DNA from: Otis tarda
Taxonomy: Eukaryota > Chordata > Aves > Otidiformes > Otididae
NCBI GenBank assembly: GCA_026413225.1
Contig: CM048553.1
Location: forward strand, 43,378,001 to 43,442,000
Reading direction: 5' to 3'
DNA: 64,000 nucleotides
Shown: positions 34,896 to 47,340 of the stretch, in pieces
Numbering within the stretch: the first letter of the stretch is position 1
Layout of the letters: each line of letters starts with the position of its first letter
Program-made: the position numbers and the translations under genes
Notes under the pieces: generated by a model
Told to the model about the DNA's origin: nothing
What the model saw: the letters and a program-made list of their open reading frames with translations, nothing else
Databases searched by the model: none

Positions 34896-37800
34896 TGGGG
34901 GTGAATTCCAGGTCCTTGATTCAGACTTCAGAAGATTTTAACAAATATTTCACTAGAATAATAGCAGGATTATTTATTTTTAGCACAGAGTGTAGCTAGT
35001 GAATTTTATTTTGAGATACTATTTATAGTCTGGTTTTGGAGTTGGTTTTTTTTTGAGACCTAGCTTGAATTTACACTCTTATTGCTCTTTAGCAATAATT
35101 AAAATTTGTTTTGTATAAGCTTAGCGATATAATGAGCTAAAAGAACCAATGAATTTCTATAGCTTGTGAAGTTTGCAAATTATTTCTTTTGGCTAGTGGC
35201 TGTCTGCTATTAAATCACTTCAAAGCTTTGGTATGATCCTTAGGTATGGCAAATACAGGATCATTTTTTAAAGGAGTTGTTTGGAGAGCAGTAAGAATGT
35301 TGACTTTAAAGAAATATAGCTTGGGTGAAATATGTGCTAAAATAAAATTGATTACCCTCTTCCTCTTGAGGAAAAATGAATACTGCATTACTCTTGGTGG
35401 TCAATTTAAATGACCATTTCTAAGAAACCTATTGTTTATTAAAATTCCTGGGGACAAGAGCAACAGGAGTAGTTGAGAAGTGTGAAATTGGTCTCTCTAA
35501 GAAAAAATTGTTCCTTAAGTAGCTAACTAGGAAGAAAGACGGAAACTATGTGTTCATTTGTCCCAATACAATTTCTGAATAACTTCTCAAGTTTATCATG
35601 TTTCTGTGAATTTATTGGTTTAGCCTGTGGAATGAGGAGATGGGGATTTACCTCTTCAAGCTTCCCCAAAATGGAAGTTAAAGTTTTTTAATACAAATCA
35701 AAAGGATACCTGAGTTTTCAGTTCTGCCATATTAGTCTGACTGTTAAGAGAATCCTTTTTTCAAGGAAATTTTTCTACAGTATCTGGCCTTACATTTCTA
35801 CAGTATCTGGTCTTATCTATGCATGAGGCAGGAGCCAGTCACTGTCAATCAGCTGGTTTGCACTTCCTTGCTGCTGTGCAAGGCAGCCAGCAGGAATTCA
35901 GCAAGATCTGGCTGCTCAGCATCCGACTTGCCCTTGCATGAGGTAGGCTAGTAGGATTTCGGTGTAGGCTCCAGCTCCTGCTGTCTCACTCAGCACTTAA
36001 AAGTGGATTGGGAGGGAGAGGGTTTGGAAAGCAATGATTATCAGTTGGGAATTTAGGTAGGGATCTGATGGGAGAGCAGAGGAGGATGTAGGAAGGACAA
36101 GTTTCTCTTTTAAAGGAGAAACTTTGAGGTGTCCTTGAATTTAAGGTCATGCTTGCCCTCTTAAAAAAGATGTGTACCCATGCAAATAAATAAAAATCAT
36201 GGTCTCCTTATACTGAGGTAAAAATAATAATTTTATTTTTATATCACTTGAGGCAGCTTTTCTGCTTTCAGTGGAGTAGCTCTGTATTAATACACCCGAG
36301 TTTAGCATTTGACCCTAGCAGTATAATGAAATGATCTTCCTGTTGAAGCATGACAAACTTCACTGCCTGGAGATTCTCACCTTTCAGTGAGAAGGGACTT
36401 GGGCTAGCACTGTGCCTGCAGTGAAAGGGATGCTGGGGAACCCAATACTGGTTCAGTCTTTTCAGCTTTAGTTTCTATGGTACCTTGAAATCTGCACAAT
36501 TTCCAGGCTTTGTTTCCTATTGGTAATCCTTAGGATAGCTGTTGTTAGGTGTCAACTTAAGGGATAAGAAAGCAAATATAACTTCCAGGGTCTTATCTTT
36601 CCCTGTGCTCCACAAAAAATGTGATTGTTGTCCTGCAGAAAGGCATGCATGCAGAGTCATTATTTCCTCACTTGGAAGAGGAACTACATATTACTGCTTG
36701 ATGGAGCATTTTTTTTTGTCTTACTTTTCAGTTCACATGTACAACTTAGGTTTTGATCAGCTTGACAAGTTCAAACTCAGCCTTCATGGTGATGTTTATT
36801 GCAGATTTGACTAGAACAGAGTACTTATGACTGGCAATATTCTCATATTATCTGCATATTCAAACTTTTCACCTGACTCAGGTGCTTATTGCTTTTATAG
36901 CCTTTCTGGCTAGCCATCACAAGTGCCTGGTAATTTCATATATTCCATTTCCACATCAGTCAGGTAATTCTCCATTGCTGCACAAATGTCAACACTTATT
37001 GACGAAGGAGACTTGGGGAAAAGTAACTTAAAATGCAATCAGAAATGGGCTTTCTGTGGAAGCAGTCATGGCTATAACATTATATCTACCCAGCAGTCCA
37101 ATTACCTTGTCAATGAGTGAAATACAGTCTGAAAAAAAGAAGTAGAGATTAATATACACAGCCAACATCTGAAGATCAATACAGTCTTGAACCCACCTCA
37201 GATTTATTAAATATGTGGATAGTAGTATGGATGTAAAAGGAATTTTATAGATAGGTAGATGTATCCATATTTTCAAAACTGATAAGCAAATTTGATCCCC
37301 AGTGCTTAACAACTGAGGCAACTCAGAATGGGTTGAATTTCTAAAAGTGCCAAGATACCAAACATTAAAGATTTGGTCCCTTTTGGGGATTTCTAATTGA
37401 CGATTTCTCCATAATGGATGAAGAACCAAAACAAGTCAATTTTTATTTCCAAGTAAAGTTCTTGGTCTTGGGAGCTTCCACATTATATATGATGTCAAGA
37501 AATACATGAGAACTATCAGCTGAGGGTAAAGTAAAACAGACCACAAAATTGCACAGTAGGGCTGTGTATTTTTGCTGGACATGTATTGATGGTATATAAA
37601 CCAGTCACCTAATAGCGGTTGCCACCCCGACTCAGGTATTCTGTCCATATCCTGAGATAAATGAACATGAACATATTTCAAATGCCGTCATGAATGCAAT
37701 ACCATGTGCTCTGCCTTTCAGACTGTCCCTTGGTTTTTATATAGTTCAGCATAATGGCAACACCAGTACAGCTGTGTGTGTTGGCTGTCCAGTGCGAAAA

Positions 37801-40116
37801 CAGTTGGCACCTTAGTCGGACACCTCACAAAGGAAATCCATCCTCAAAGGTTTAGCAAGCATCTCAGAAGATGTCGCTGCTATTTTACACAAGGCAAAAC
37901 GGCAAGAAAATGCCTTCCTCAGGGAAGACGTCCCAGTGTTGTCCCAAGACAACAGTGGAGAATCTGTTGTCTTTGAAAGACAGATGTTATGCAGGGAGGA
38001 TGAAAGACAAATGGGAGAGCTGACCAGACTGAAAGATTATGCAACCATACATTGCTGCAAGATAGAAGTCAAATGCATTTGCTTTTTCTTGCTAATGGAA
38101 AAAGCTTTACAGTAAACAGGAAAATCACAGAAAGGGGTAAGAAGCACAGGCTTCTTCCTCAGTAGTTCTGTGTGTTAGACAGAGCAGACTATTCCACTGC
38201 TTGCACTGGGAAAAAGAAGGCCAGTAAGAGTAGTCCAGTCACAGAAGACTGATGATTTGTGCAGGGTTGCAAAAATAATGGCAACTGAGCTGGAATTTGT
38301 GTGGCTTGAATTCATCTCTAGTTTCAGTCAACAGGGACTGTGCTCTTCTCAGCATCATTCAGTGGCTAAGCCTGTAGTGATTCCAAGTTGGTGTTATTTT
38401 CCTCTCCCTGTCATTTTAGGATTTTGCAACCATAGTTCTGTTTTGTGCTAATGTTCATTAACCCCCCTCTTGGATAATACGAGTTCTCAGAAGGTGAAGC
38501 TTGTTATACATTTAGGCACATCCTAACTGTTGATTAACACACTTTTGTACTCCAGGAAGTCTGTCGCATTGCAAACATACTGCAGACTGTATAATCTACT
38601 TTCTGACTGAGTGAGAGAAGTATGGCTTTCGCCCCCACCCCTCTCTCCTCTGCCTGTGTTATTTACCAGACATCTTAAATTTCTCTCAAGGTAAGACTGA
38701 TGACTGCCCTTAGACCTGGAAGATTGCAGGATCCTGCAGTCACGCTAGCATGAAGCAACAGTCAGGAAAATGTGGTACATTTTCTCTCTCCAGCACTTTG
38801 TGTTTTCAGTTCAACGTACACTAAAATTGAGTCAAAATCACTGCAGAACTATCTCTTTCCAAAACAGCTCCTTGCCAACATCTCCATTTGAACCATTAAG
38901 CATTGGCTCTGTATTTCTTCCTGATCACTATCATGTTAGCCAGGAGAATTAAACACCCTTCTCCACTCAGTCCGACAAACAGCTTCTTCAAAACTGCCCC
39001 TGGAAATTTTTGCCTAAGGCTGTCCTTCCTCTCTTGTCCTAATAGGAAAGCAGCTGTCTTGTGTTTTCATCCTTCAACATGCAACCTCTGCAATTACTCT
39101 ACAAAACTAGAATCCTTCTCCGTAGTTTTTTTTTTTGTGGAATTATATCACAAAGTATAAGTTCTTCACAGTATGCTAACAAAAACAAGATAAAGTATGA
39201 ACATTTGGCATGTTTGGAAATGTTCAGTTTTTCTGAAGTCTTATAGAGCATTGATAATTTTTTTTCTGACAAGTCCTAGCAGGAAGCGTCCAGCGTATTA
39301 GCTACTTGGTGTTGCTGTTGGGTAGGGAATGGATGCATTTCAAATCCACCTACATGCTTGAGGTGGTTATCATCCTGCCCCTCCCTGCCCCTGATCATTT
39401 TCACACTAAAAGCAGCAAGGTACTATATTGTTTCTAACTTCACATATTTCTGTCCTAAAGGCTGCCAGCCTCTGTGTATGTTACCTGGTGCTATGTAAAG
39501 GTGCTATATAACGAGCAAAAGCGATTCCCTCCTTGTGATTCTCTCTGAAATACTATTTTGTATCCTGCCTATTGCAGCAATGAGAGAAAGTCTGACTGTT
39601 TTAACCTTTCATTGAGAAGAGAGAAAACTACGCCCAAGTTTGAGGGTTGCTCCTACTATTGCCTGCAGCAGCTGTAGCTCCCGCAGAGCTTACCTCTGTG
39701 GGTATCTAGGAAATGCTTTGCACTGGGCCTATGCTCTTTCAAAGAAAACACTGAGTTTCATTGATCTCCAAATGGTTGTGCAATATTTTTTGCCATTACT
39801 ATACTCATTAAAAATGTGTTGTGAAGTCAGGTAGCCTTGGCATATACGAGTCAAATTAGATGTCAGTGATTGAAGATGTGCACTTGCCTGAAATCTAGAC
39901 AGGTGTACCCTGGAGTGGATGTCCAGATGCTTTTTGGAAAAGCTACTGAACTGTCATATATCTCCTTAAGAAACTGAAGACCTTTATGAATCTGGTATCA
40001 AATATACACAGCTTCTTGTAGTAGGCTTAAAGTGAAGTTAGTTTACAGATGAAGTAACATCTTTTCCGTCAGGTGAACTATAGCAAAGCTGAGTTACCAA
40101 ACTAACCAAGTATAGT
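34896..40116. other. Intergenic DNA, nothing firmly recognised
   Basis: AT-rich. It contains a two-copy 23-bp tandem duplication at 35772-35817. Minus-strand frames at 37028-37429 (133 codons) and elsewhere look non-coding. A weak MIR/L3 tail-like string (GGTGCTATATAACGAG) lies at about 39500-39515. Confidence 0.45.
35772..35817. repeat. Two-copy 23-bp tandem duplication
   Basis: TTTCTACAGTATCTGG is followed by CCTTACA in the first copy and TCTTATC in the second, directly adjacent. Likely a small slippage duplication. Confidence 0.85.
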
Positions 40117-40225
40117 TCATAGAATCATAGAAACTTTAAGGTTGGAAAAGACCTCTAAGATCATAAAGTCCAACCATCATCCTAACACCATTTACCAGTG
40201 TTGATAACTGTAGTGCCTCAAATTT
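40117..40225 (-). mobile_element. CR1 LINE 3' end, antisense, different subfamily
   Basis: On the + strand it begins TCATAGAATCATAG, then GGTTGGAAAAGACCTCTAAG and ATCATAAAGTCCAACCATCA. This is the reverse complement of a CR1 3' end whose UTR differs from the other copies here (GGAAAAGACC instead of GGAAGGGACC). The inner boundary is approximate. Confidence 0.85.
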
Positions 40226-42687
40226 CTGGATTTCAAGGCTGTTTTGGTTATCTGGTCTTAATTTTGTATGTGATGGAGATGATGAGCACTCCTTGCAGGG
40301 AATCCTATTCACTGCGAAACCAAAGGACTACCATAGCTGTAACTGAGTGTAGATGAAAACTTGCCCAACAATACAAGATGAATGGCACTATTGTTTGTGC
40401 TGATGTTGACTGCAGTGGTATGCGTTCCAGAAGTGAGATCACAGCTGACCTTGTTGAAGTGTTAAGCTCAGCTTTCTCTAATTCATGCACAAGGAAGTCA
40501 CTTAAACCAAAAGCAAATTTAAGTCAGTTCAGTCTGGTCAGTGTCCAGAACTGTGACAAGCGCAAAGAACGTGCATCGCTTGTTCTTTGAAACAGGCTGG
40601 ATTTCTGGAGCTCTTTGCTAGTCAGCCTAGTTATCTTTCTAGTATAATGTGGCCTCAAAATGCAAGGCAAAAAGTGGGCCTTGGGCTTCTGATGTCTGAA
40701 TACAAGTGTTTCTCCTTAATATCATACAATACATGAAAGGAAGCGTCAGGAAGGAAATATACCCTGTAGCATGATTCTCAAGGGAAGGTATACTTCCACA
40801 AAATGAAAATAAATGAGTTGGTATTATGATAGTCTAGTACTGTGATGTTATGTACAACATATGCATTTTTCTGGTAAGAGTTTAATCCCTTTAGGCCCAT
40901 TAAGCAGGAGGAAAAGTTTAGAAGGGATGCTGTTAAAAGAAGACATTAATGCACCTTTAAAAGGAAGTAGTTGGAGCACAAATCACAGGAGAAATACAGT
41001 ACAAAATAGTGAATGAAATATTTATACTTTCCAGTGAAGCTGAGTTTATGCACTTGAGGGAGAAGCCCTGTAAGATGGGTCTTCCCCTTTGTTCTCTATC
41101 TGTTTTTCCAATTGCTTAGACACCACTGTTGATTTCACAATCACTCTGAGGTTGATTAGATTAGAAATCATAGGCCTGCCTGCTCAGCGTGGCCTATGAC
41201 ACACAGCAAGTTTGGATGCATCCTAAGCAGGTAGTCTGGGTAAAGGAGGTTTCTTTTCAGGTGCTTCAAGACATACATTGGTTCTTCAAAATTTAGTGCG
41301 ACTGGATCAATTTGTCTTATTCTAAACAGAGCAAGCTAATACGCGATATAAGGCTTGTATATGTTCATGAGAAATCTCACTTGAAGGCCACATATGCAGC
41401 TAGAATAACTTGGCATAGGCTCACTGACTTATCCAAGGCCCATGACTCTCACATTTATGTACCATTACTTTTAATTATTTTTGTTCAACGTGAAGCAAAA
41501 CTGTATAATAAAAAAGCTATGAAAGCTTTTTGGGGAAAACTTTCCAAAGCAGACAGTGGAGGAAGGTGCCTGGCTTGAGAGTTAATTTTGAGCCTTTTAG
41601 AACCCTCTATTTCTCTTTGGACTTTAACACTGAGATTGCTTATACAGGACCATTCTCCTTTTAAAACAATTATTTATGGTTACTAGAAGAACATTATTTA
41701 TTTTCAAGTAGCTTCTAAAAGAAGAGCAAAGTTCAAAAGCAATTTTGTGCCGTGTATTCTGCAAAAGGGTTCTCATGTTTTCTCTACACGGCTCATTTCT
41801 TCCTACAGGGTCTTTTTCAAACGCCGCCCTCCTATTCAGTCTCATTTATACTAGCTCCTGGCTTTCAGCTACCTACATCCCTCACCACAACTACGGCAGT
41901 TACCTAAATGGAAAAAGTGAAGAAAAGGGGGATTTTTTTTGGTCATGTCCATCCCCCCTCCCTAATTTACTGCAGTTTGTAACTTTAATATTTGATATAA
42001 AAGGCAAAATGAGCTTGGCAAGATGTCCCTCTTGTGTTTCAGTTTCCTGAATTGTTTTTAAGTTCACAGTTTTATGATCTGATAGAACACCTTCACCTGT
42101 CTTTTTCATAGCTTTTCATAAAAACACACAGATCTTTTGGGCATTCACATTAGCTCTTTCATACAGAACATTTAATATCTTGGATGTTTTTTGCTTAGAA
42201 GTAGCCTTTGTTTTTCAGTTTTTTTTAAGATTTATTTTAATAAATAGTTTTAGATTTTTTAGATTTTTAGATTTTTAGATAAATATGAAGGTGCAGAGGT
42301 GCAAAGCATATTTCACAATCCCCGAAATGAGTAAGCATCTAAACTAATTGTCCTCAAGTAATTTTACAAGGAGTGGCAGTAACATGCTTTGTGCATGCCT
42401 GTTTCTTAAGTAGATGACCAAGCTGGACTGGACATTAGAGAAGATGATCTGCACAGAAAGTCTTAAGATCATAGCCCTCAGGAATGGTTTGGGAACATGA
42501 TCAGGGGTCCAGTGAGTAACATTTTTATTTGTAGCGTCAAATCAAGAGCATATGTAACAGTGAAAACCATTCCTTGAGAACTGTCAAACCTAATCTTCCT
42601 TTGTTTTGCTGCATTAATGCATAATCGATTTGTAAAGAAAGGAAATGTACTAATTCCCCTTTAAAAAGATCTTCTAGTCACGATTTC
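40226..42687. other. Intergenic DNA, nothing firmly recognised
   Basis: AT-rich. The short array at 42251-42280 is the only repeat I could define. + frames at 40378-40590 and 41312-41578 lack splice support and coding bias. Confidence 0.45.
42251..42280. repeat. Short tandem array of AGATTTTT
   Basis: Three to four copies of an 8-bp AGATTTTT unit, the first with one extra T. A small minisatellite-like array. Confidence 0.85.
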
Positions 42688-42975
42688 AATAATATTTAAT
42701 GCTTATAGAGCCTTTTTTGTCCACAAAATGTGTTAAAGTTGTGAACTTATTTAATCCACCCATGTTAATTTATTTAATCCATCCAATAGTTCGCTGAGAC
42801 TGGCAGTTACATGCTGCTATTTCTGTCCGAGAGGGAGGAGAGGGTGGGTGACTTAGGTTGCTTCATTAACTTTTTTGTGGACAGGAAAAAGGGGCACGGT
42901 TGGATCCCATTTTAGAACTAAGGATTTCTTGATTTTCAGTCTCCTGTTTACACAACTGCATTGTGCTGCTCTGAC
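42688..42975 (-). repeat. Ancient MIR/L3-tailed SINE, antisense, nearly full length
   Basis: In order on the + strand: AATATTTAATGCTTATAGAG tail, TTTAATCC blocks, the ATTTCTGTCCGAGAGGGAGG block (from the ATTTTACAGATGGGGAAACTGAGG consensus), GGTGACTTAGG, GGTTGGATCCCATTTTAG, then CAGTCTCCTGTTTACACAAC and GCATTGTGCTGCTCTGACTT. That is the expected order of an inverted amniote SINE with an L3-type tail, including the tRNA-related head at the right end. Confidence 0.7.
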
Positions 42976-45717
42976 TTGAACTAAGTATTCCCTGGCTCAG
43001 GGGACCGATGTGTTGTAGATGTAATCACGATGTCCAAGTTTGCGTATCTCCAGTAGGCACACTGGTAATTTGTTAGCTGTTATGTGAAGCTTCCTGAAAA
43101 ACATTTGGTGTTGTCCAAATGGATCTCATGGATCCATTGCCTACTGGTTAATTCAGGACGTTGTATTTTCTCCATAATTTTAAATCAAAATGCCATAAGA
43201 TACTGAGCTTCGGTATTTCTTTTTCTGTATTGAATTAAAAGGTGCTTTGAGACATTTGCAAATGATGCATTGTAAGGACAAGGTAGCATTTTTCTTGTTT
43301 ACTTCTTCTTAGAACTTTTTCTTTTCTGATATTAAGGATGCTTTTTCAGGGTGGAACACAGGGAATTTATTGTGTAACACCTGTTAACAAAAGAGGGACT
43401 TCATTAATTTCCCACTCATGGTGCTGAGAATGTTCCCCTTTGTTGTTATTTTCTCAGGGTTATTACTCATTACCCTTATTCATTCTGCTTTGATAGAAGT
43501 AAATAGCTTTTAATTCCCCCTGCCCCCAAACCTTCTTAAAGTTTCCTTTGACAGCTTGTTGTAATTATGCCCCTCATTGAAGACATAGTCATTATTCTCT
43601 GTTGCCCTGAACAAGATTATTTAAGGCTTATTTTGGATTTACTCTGTGCATGTACATTAAATGTGTTTCTCTGAAAAAATAGAAAATAGAGCAATATTAG
43701 AGCAGTGTGAGACAGTGCTAAATGTGATACTGATCACAGCTTGTATGTAGTTGGAGGTATTTCAGTGAACATGAGCAATGCCCTTGTCATTACGCTACAA
43801 AAAAAAAAAAAATGCCAAAAGGATACAAGCAAGAAACTATCCAAGCTTGCTGTAAAACCTGTTATTGAGTAATTGTTACATACAGTTTACTGTTGAGCTG
43901 TCACTGTATCCTCAGCTTTAATAAAATATGAGCCAATATTTTTTTTTTTTTGCTCTATCAGTACTCTTCTTTTGGAAGGTATCCGATAGCATTATGAATG
44001 TTATTCATAATGTTATAATATTGCAGTGCGACATTATTACATCCTCATTTTCTCCACTTCAGCTCCCCAGACATAGCTTACTTGCCAAAATTAACAAGTT
44101 CTTGGGAGTGTGAAGATTCTTGCTTTGCCACAGGCCTTATTGTTACTCAGGCATCCCGGTGCATTTAACGAATAGCTCAGATCATTCCTGAGAAGCAAGG
44201 AAAGAGGGCACTGGTTCTTCATTTCATGTCTTCTCTCCTTTCCCTTACACAAGGGTGCTGCTTTGTAAGGCTGTACTTGATTGCGAAGGCTGTTAATTCT
44301 CCAACAGACCAGACAGCAGGGGTAGTTCCAGAAACATACCTTTGCCCTTAAATGAACTTGAATTCACTTCAGTAACTATAATACCCTAGGGCTCTCATCC
44401 AGGAAAAAAAAAACCCAAACCAAAACAAAACCTAACACAGTAGTTATAGACTTTTTTTTTTAATCTATATAAGTGATTGCATTTAAATTATCAGCTCTTG
44501 TAGAAGCTGCAGTCACAGGTTTTCTAGCTGCATTGCATCTCATCTAAACAGATGCTTTTCATTTGGAGATAGCGCGTATCTTTTGCTTATGTTCTTAATT
44601 TTGTCTTTTTGCCTGCTCTCTTTTGTGTTAGAAATTGGTAAATTTTTTTTTTTTGTATTCTGACAATCGTAGGCTATTTAGTAGTAGTTTGATTCATTAA
44701 GGTATTGGCATTTCTACTTATTTGAAAAGAGTAATGTGATGCAATGAATGCTATAGAGATTTAATGGAAACAATGTTTACTTTTCAAATGAATAATGAAC
44801 ACTAGTTCCTAACTTATCATCAAGAGTGTCTTCAGCTACACCTTCATATTATGAAACGCTTTGCCTTATGGCAAGCATATTCCTGATGGGGTGAGTTTTC
44901 AAACACAGACACTGTTTTGCCTGTAAATAATCCATACAGAAATGACTGCATGTGCATAGCTTTTTAACTGGTTTTACTAAGTTAAAACAAAAAAGATAAA
45001 GTTTCTATAATGACATATTCCAGGTAAGGCATGTCTACCTTGGAAAGTGGATAGCCCTATTTTTACAAAATCTGTGTTAAGACATAGGTGGTAGGTGCAG
45101 GCAGCAGATACAGACTTACAAAATGTATGTGTATGATTTACTTATTCCTATTACTTTTTGCTTTATCTATGCCACAGAGGGTCAACAACTGTGTAAAGAG
45201 ACACATTGGAGGAGATAATTCTTGATGAAGAGGCTACATACTGATCAAGAAACAAAACTGGGTGTATTATGGTGGTCTAATCTCGACCAGTTTGTGTTTG
45301 CTGACTAGTCCCAGGGTCCATGGTGTATTGCATTTGCTGCCCACCTGATGTAGATCTGCTGTGAGCAGCAGTTGTCTACCTGGGATTTCTGGATGTCTGT
45401 AGCAGAGGCTGCCAGAGCACCAACAGACCCCTTGAAGCAGCAAAGCGGTAGCTTGTACCACAAATGCTGAATTACCACCCTAGCTAGGAGATTTGGCAGA
45501 TCTGCATTTGCTCTAGGACCACCATTCCTGTAGAAGTTTGCTTCTGAAATGTATAGCTACATGTGTTGTGTGTGTTAAGATGTGTAACTTCCAGATGTAC
45601 ATATGAGTCTGTGATTTACAGTAGGGTCTGTGTGAATAATTACAACTGTTGTGCATGCACACAGACTTTTACAGAATGTTTCTAAGAATTTTGAACACAA
45701 AGGACACAGAGCCAGTG
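42976..45717. other. Intergenic DNA, nothing recognised
   Basis: AT-rich DNA with poly-A at about 43799-43812, a T-rich tract near 43939, and A/C-rich low complexity near 44403-44430. No exon seen. Confidence 0.5.
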
Positions 45718-45751
45718 CATAGTTCAAAGATGTCATCATCTTTGAACTATG
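45718..45751. repeat. Perfect 15-bp inverted repeat with 4-base loop
   Basis: The arm CATAGTTCAAAGATG (45718-45732) and its exact reverse complement (45737-45751) flank the loop TCAT. The 34-bp near-palindrome could form a tight hairpin in RNA or a cruciform in DNA. No known repeat family recognised around it. Confidence 0.9.
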
Positions 45752-46059
45752 TTTTTCCTTGCTTTCTACAGTCTGAGTTCCTATAATTAGGAACAATCCC
45801 AGTTCAAGAAAGAAAATGAGAAATAGTGCAAATAATGCAGACTCTTTTTTATCATAATGGTCTGCACATGCCAAATTTAAATGTGCACACAGATGCCACT
45901 GAAATTGTGCTAGATCAAAATCCATCTCATGCTTTAGCCTAGCAAACACTTTCCCATTTCCCAAGAGAACAAGAAATCCCTCACTGAATATGAGAGATTG
46001 CACCTTAAAAATTATTTCAAGTGATTATATTTATAGGCTGTTTATGAGGCTCATTACTA
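45752..46059. other. Spacer, nothing recognised
   Basis: AT-rich DNA crossed by a 142-codon minus-strand frame (45575-46003) with hydrophobic, Cys-rich composition and no domain. Considered chance. Confidence 0.5.
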
Positions 46060-46192
46060 TGTACATGAGCACGTAAATGAAATTAGCCTCACAAGAGGCA
46101 TTTATCCAAGGACACACAGAATGTCTGCAGCAGAGCCAGGAACCAGAAGATATCTTCCAAGTTTAGTCCAGTATCTTAACCACAATGCTATT
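46060..46192 (-). repeat. MIR-type SINE, antisense
   Basis: The + strand reads TTAGCCTCACAA, then TTATCCAAGGACACACAGAA, GCAGCAGAGCCAGGAACCAG and CCAGTATCTTAACCACAATG. This matches the reverse complement of the MIR core and tRNA-like head (CCAAGGTCACACAG, GCAGAGCC, CTTAACCACTATGCTAT) in order. Confidence 0.8.
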
Positions 46193-47135
46193 TTTGCTTA
46201 CTTGAGTCCCACTGTAGTCAATTAGTGACCAGAAATCTTCAAGCAGAGAACTCTATTCTATCTTTCCGAACAAGATCACATGTGGCTTTTGTGTTCCTCC
46301 CCATTATATTAAGACATCTCAACAAGAATGTGTGCCTGTGTCATCAGTCAAAATCAGTATTTCTAAATGACTGCAGCAAATACCAAAAGAAAACAAAAGG
46401 CATATGTAAAGTAAGCTATTACAGATCTTTTTAGAAAGAGTATCTCATGCTTCTGTTAGAAAGAAATATCCTATTCAGAAAAATCCATTACCCAATTTAG
46501 TATGGAGGGGATAATCTACTGTGGATGTTAATCCTTTGGAGTCTCTTTTAACTCGTTATTTCGTAAAATTATTGCTTCATTCTCTGATAATTTTACAATT
46601 CAGTTATCATTAATTTTATATATAGAAAGAGATTGAGGGAACTGCTTATTGTTAAGTTTTCCCATCCTTTCCCATTAAAAATTTTTCTTTTCAGTTGCTG
46701 TATGAGTAGGATTAAGTTTACTGAGGAAGAAGATTGAGATCAGCATGCGAGTCCAAAGCTTGGAGCGGTACCTGCCTGCCAAGGCTCAGCAGGTCTCTGC
46801 TGCCAGGATATCCACGGGGCTCGCTGCTGCAGTTTGCCAGGCTGACCCCACAGGGGAGGACAGGAAGGTCCTGCTGCTGCTGGTTGCTCTGTTAGCTTCA
46901 CAGCCAAGGCCTCTTTGAGAAGGAGCTGCAGGTTTTAATATTGTGGAGAAGGCATGGCAGGGATGGCTTACTTGAAGCTCCCAGTTTATATACAAGTTGG
47001 GACCAGTGAGCGTATGGCTCCTGGCAGAAGCTTGGGCTTTGAGCCAGCCTGGGCTGTATGATGCACAGTATTCTGGAAATGCAGTCCCTTCCTCAAAACG
47101 TTCACCAAAAACCAGTGCTGACTGTTAAAATCATT
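46193..47135. other. Spacer with a GC-richer block at 46770-47060
   Basis: The GC-richer block has several CTGCTGCTG words and no coding or repeat identity that I can assign. The rest is AT-rich. Confidence 0.45.
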
Positions 47136-47248
47136 TTGTGTGTGCCTCAGTTGCCTGCCTGTTAACTGGAGATGAACATAGTTTTCTATCTCCTCAGGTG
47201 TGAGGGAGATAAATTTACATGTGTTATAAAGCACGCTGTTACTGTACT
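47136..47248 (+). repeat. MIR-type SINE, sense
   Basis: In order: GTGTGCCTCAGTTGCCTGCC, TGTTAACTGGAGATGAACAT, a TATCTCCTCAGGTGTGAGGG block, GATAAATTTACATGTG, then TTATAAAGCACGCTGTTACT. This corresponds to the 3' half of MIR-like SINEs (TGCCTCAGTTTCCTCATCTG through the TGTAAAGCGCT tail). Confidence 0.7.
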
Positions 47249-47310
47249 GAAAAACACCTCCTCGAAAGTCTATGCAAACATTAATAATTCTGTCTTCAGA
47301 GCAGAGTTTG

Positions 47311-47340
47311 AATGCTGTACAGTAAATACAGTACAGCATT
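47311..47340. repeat. 10-bp inverted repeat around AGTAAATACA
   Basis: AATGCTGTAC and GTACAGCATT are exact reverse complements separated by ten bases that include a forkhead-like GTAAATA. Confidence 0.85.

Noticed and set aside
37028..37429. 133-codon minus-strand frame
   Set aside because: No splice support, no codon bias, no recognisable motif; AT-rich hydrophobic translation.
45575..46003. 142-codon minus-strand frame
   Set aside because: Hydrophobic and Cys-rich translation without a domain, and it spans the 45718 hairpin. Best explained by chance.
46986..47339. 117-codon minus-strand frame
   Set aside because: It overlaps the MIR-type SINE at 47136-47248 and the inverted repeat, so the frame is incidental.
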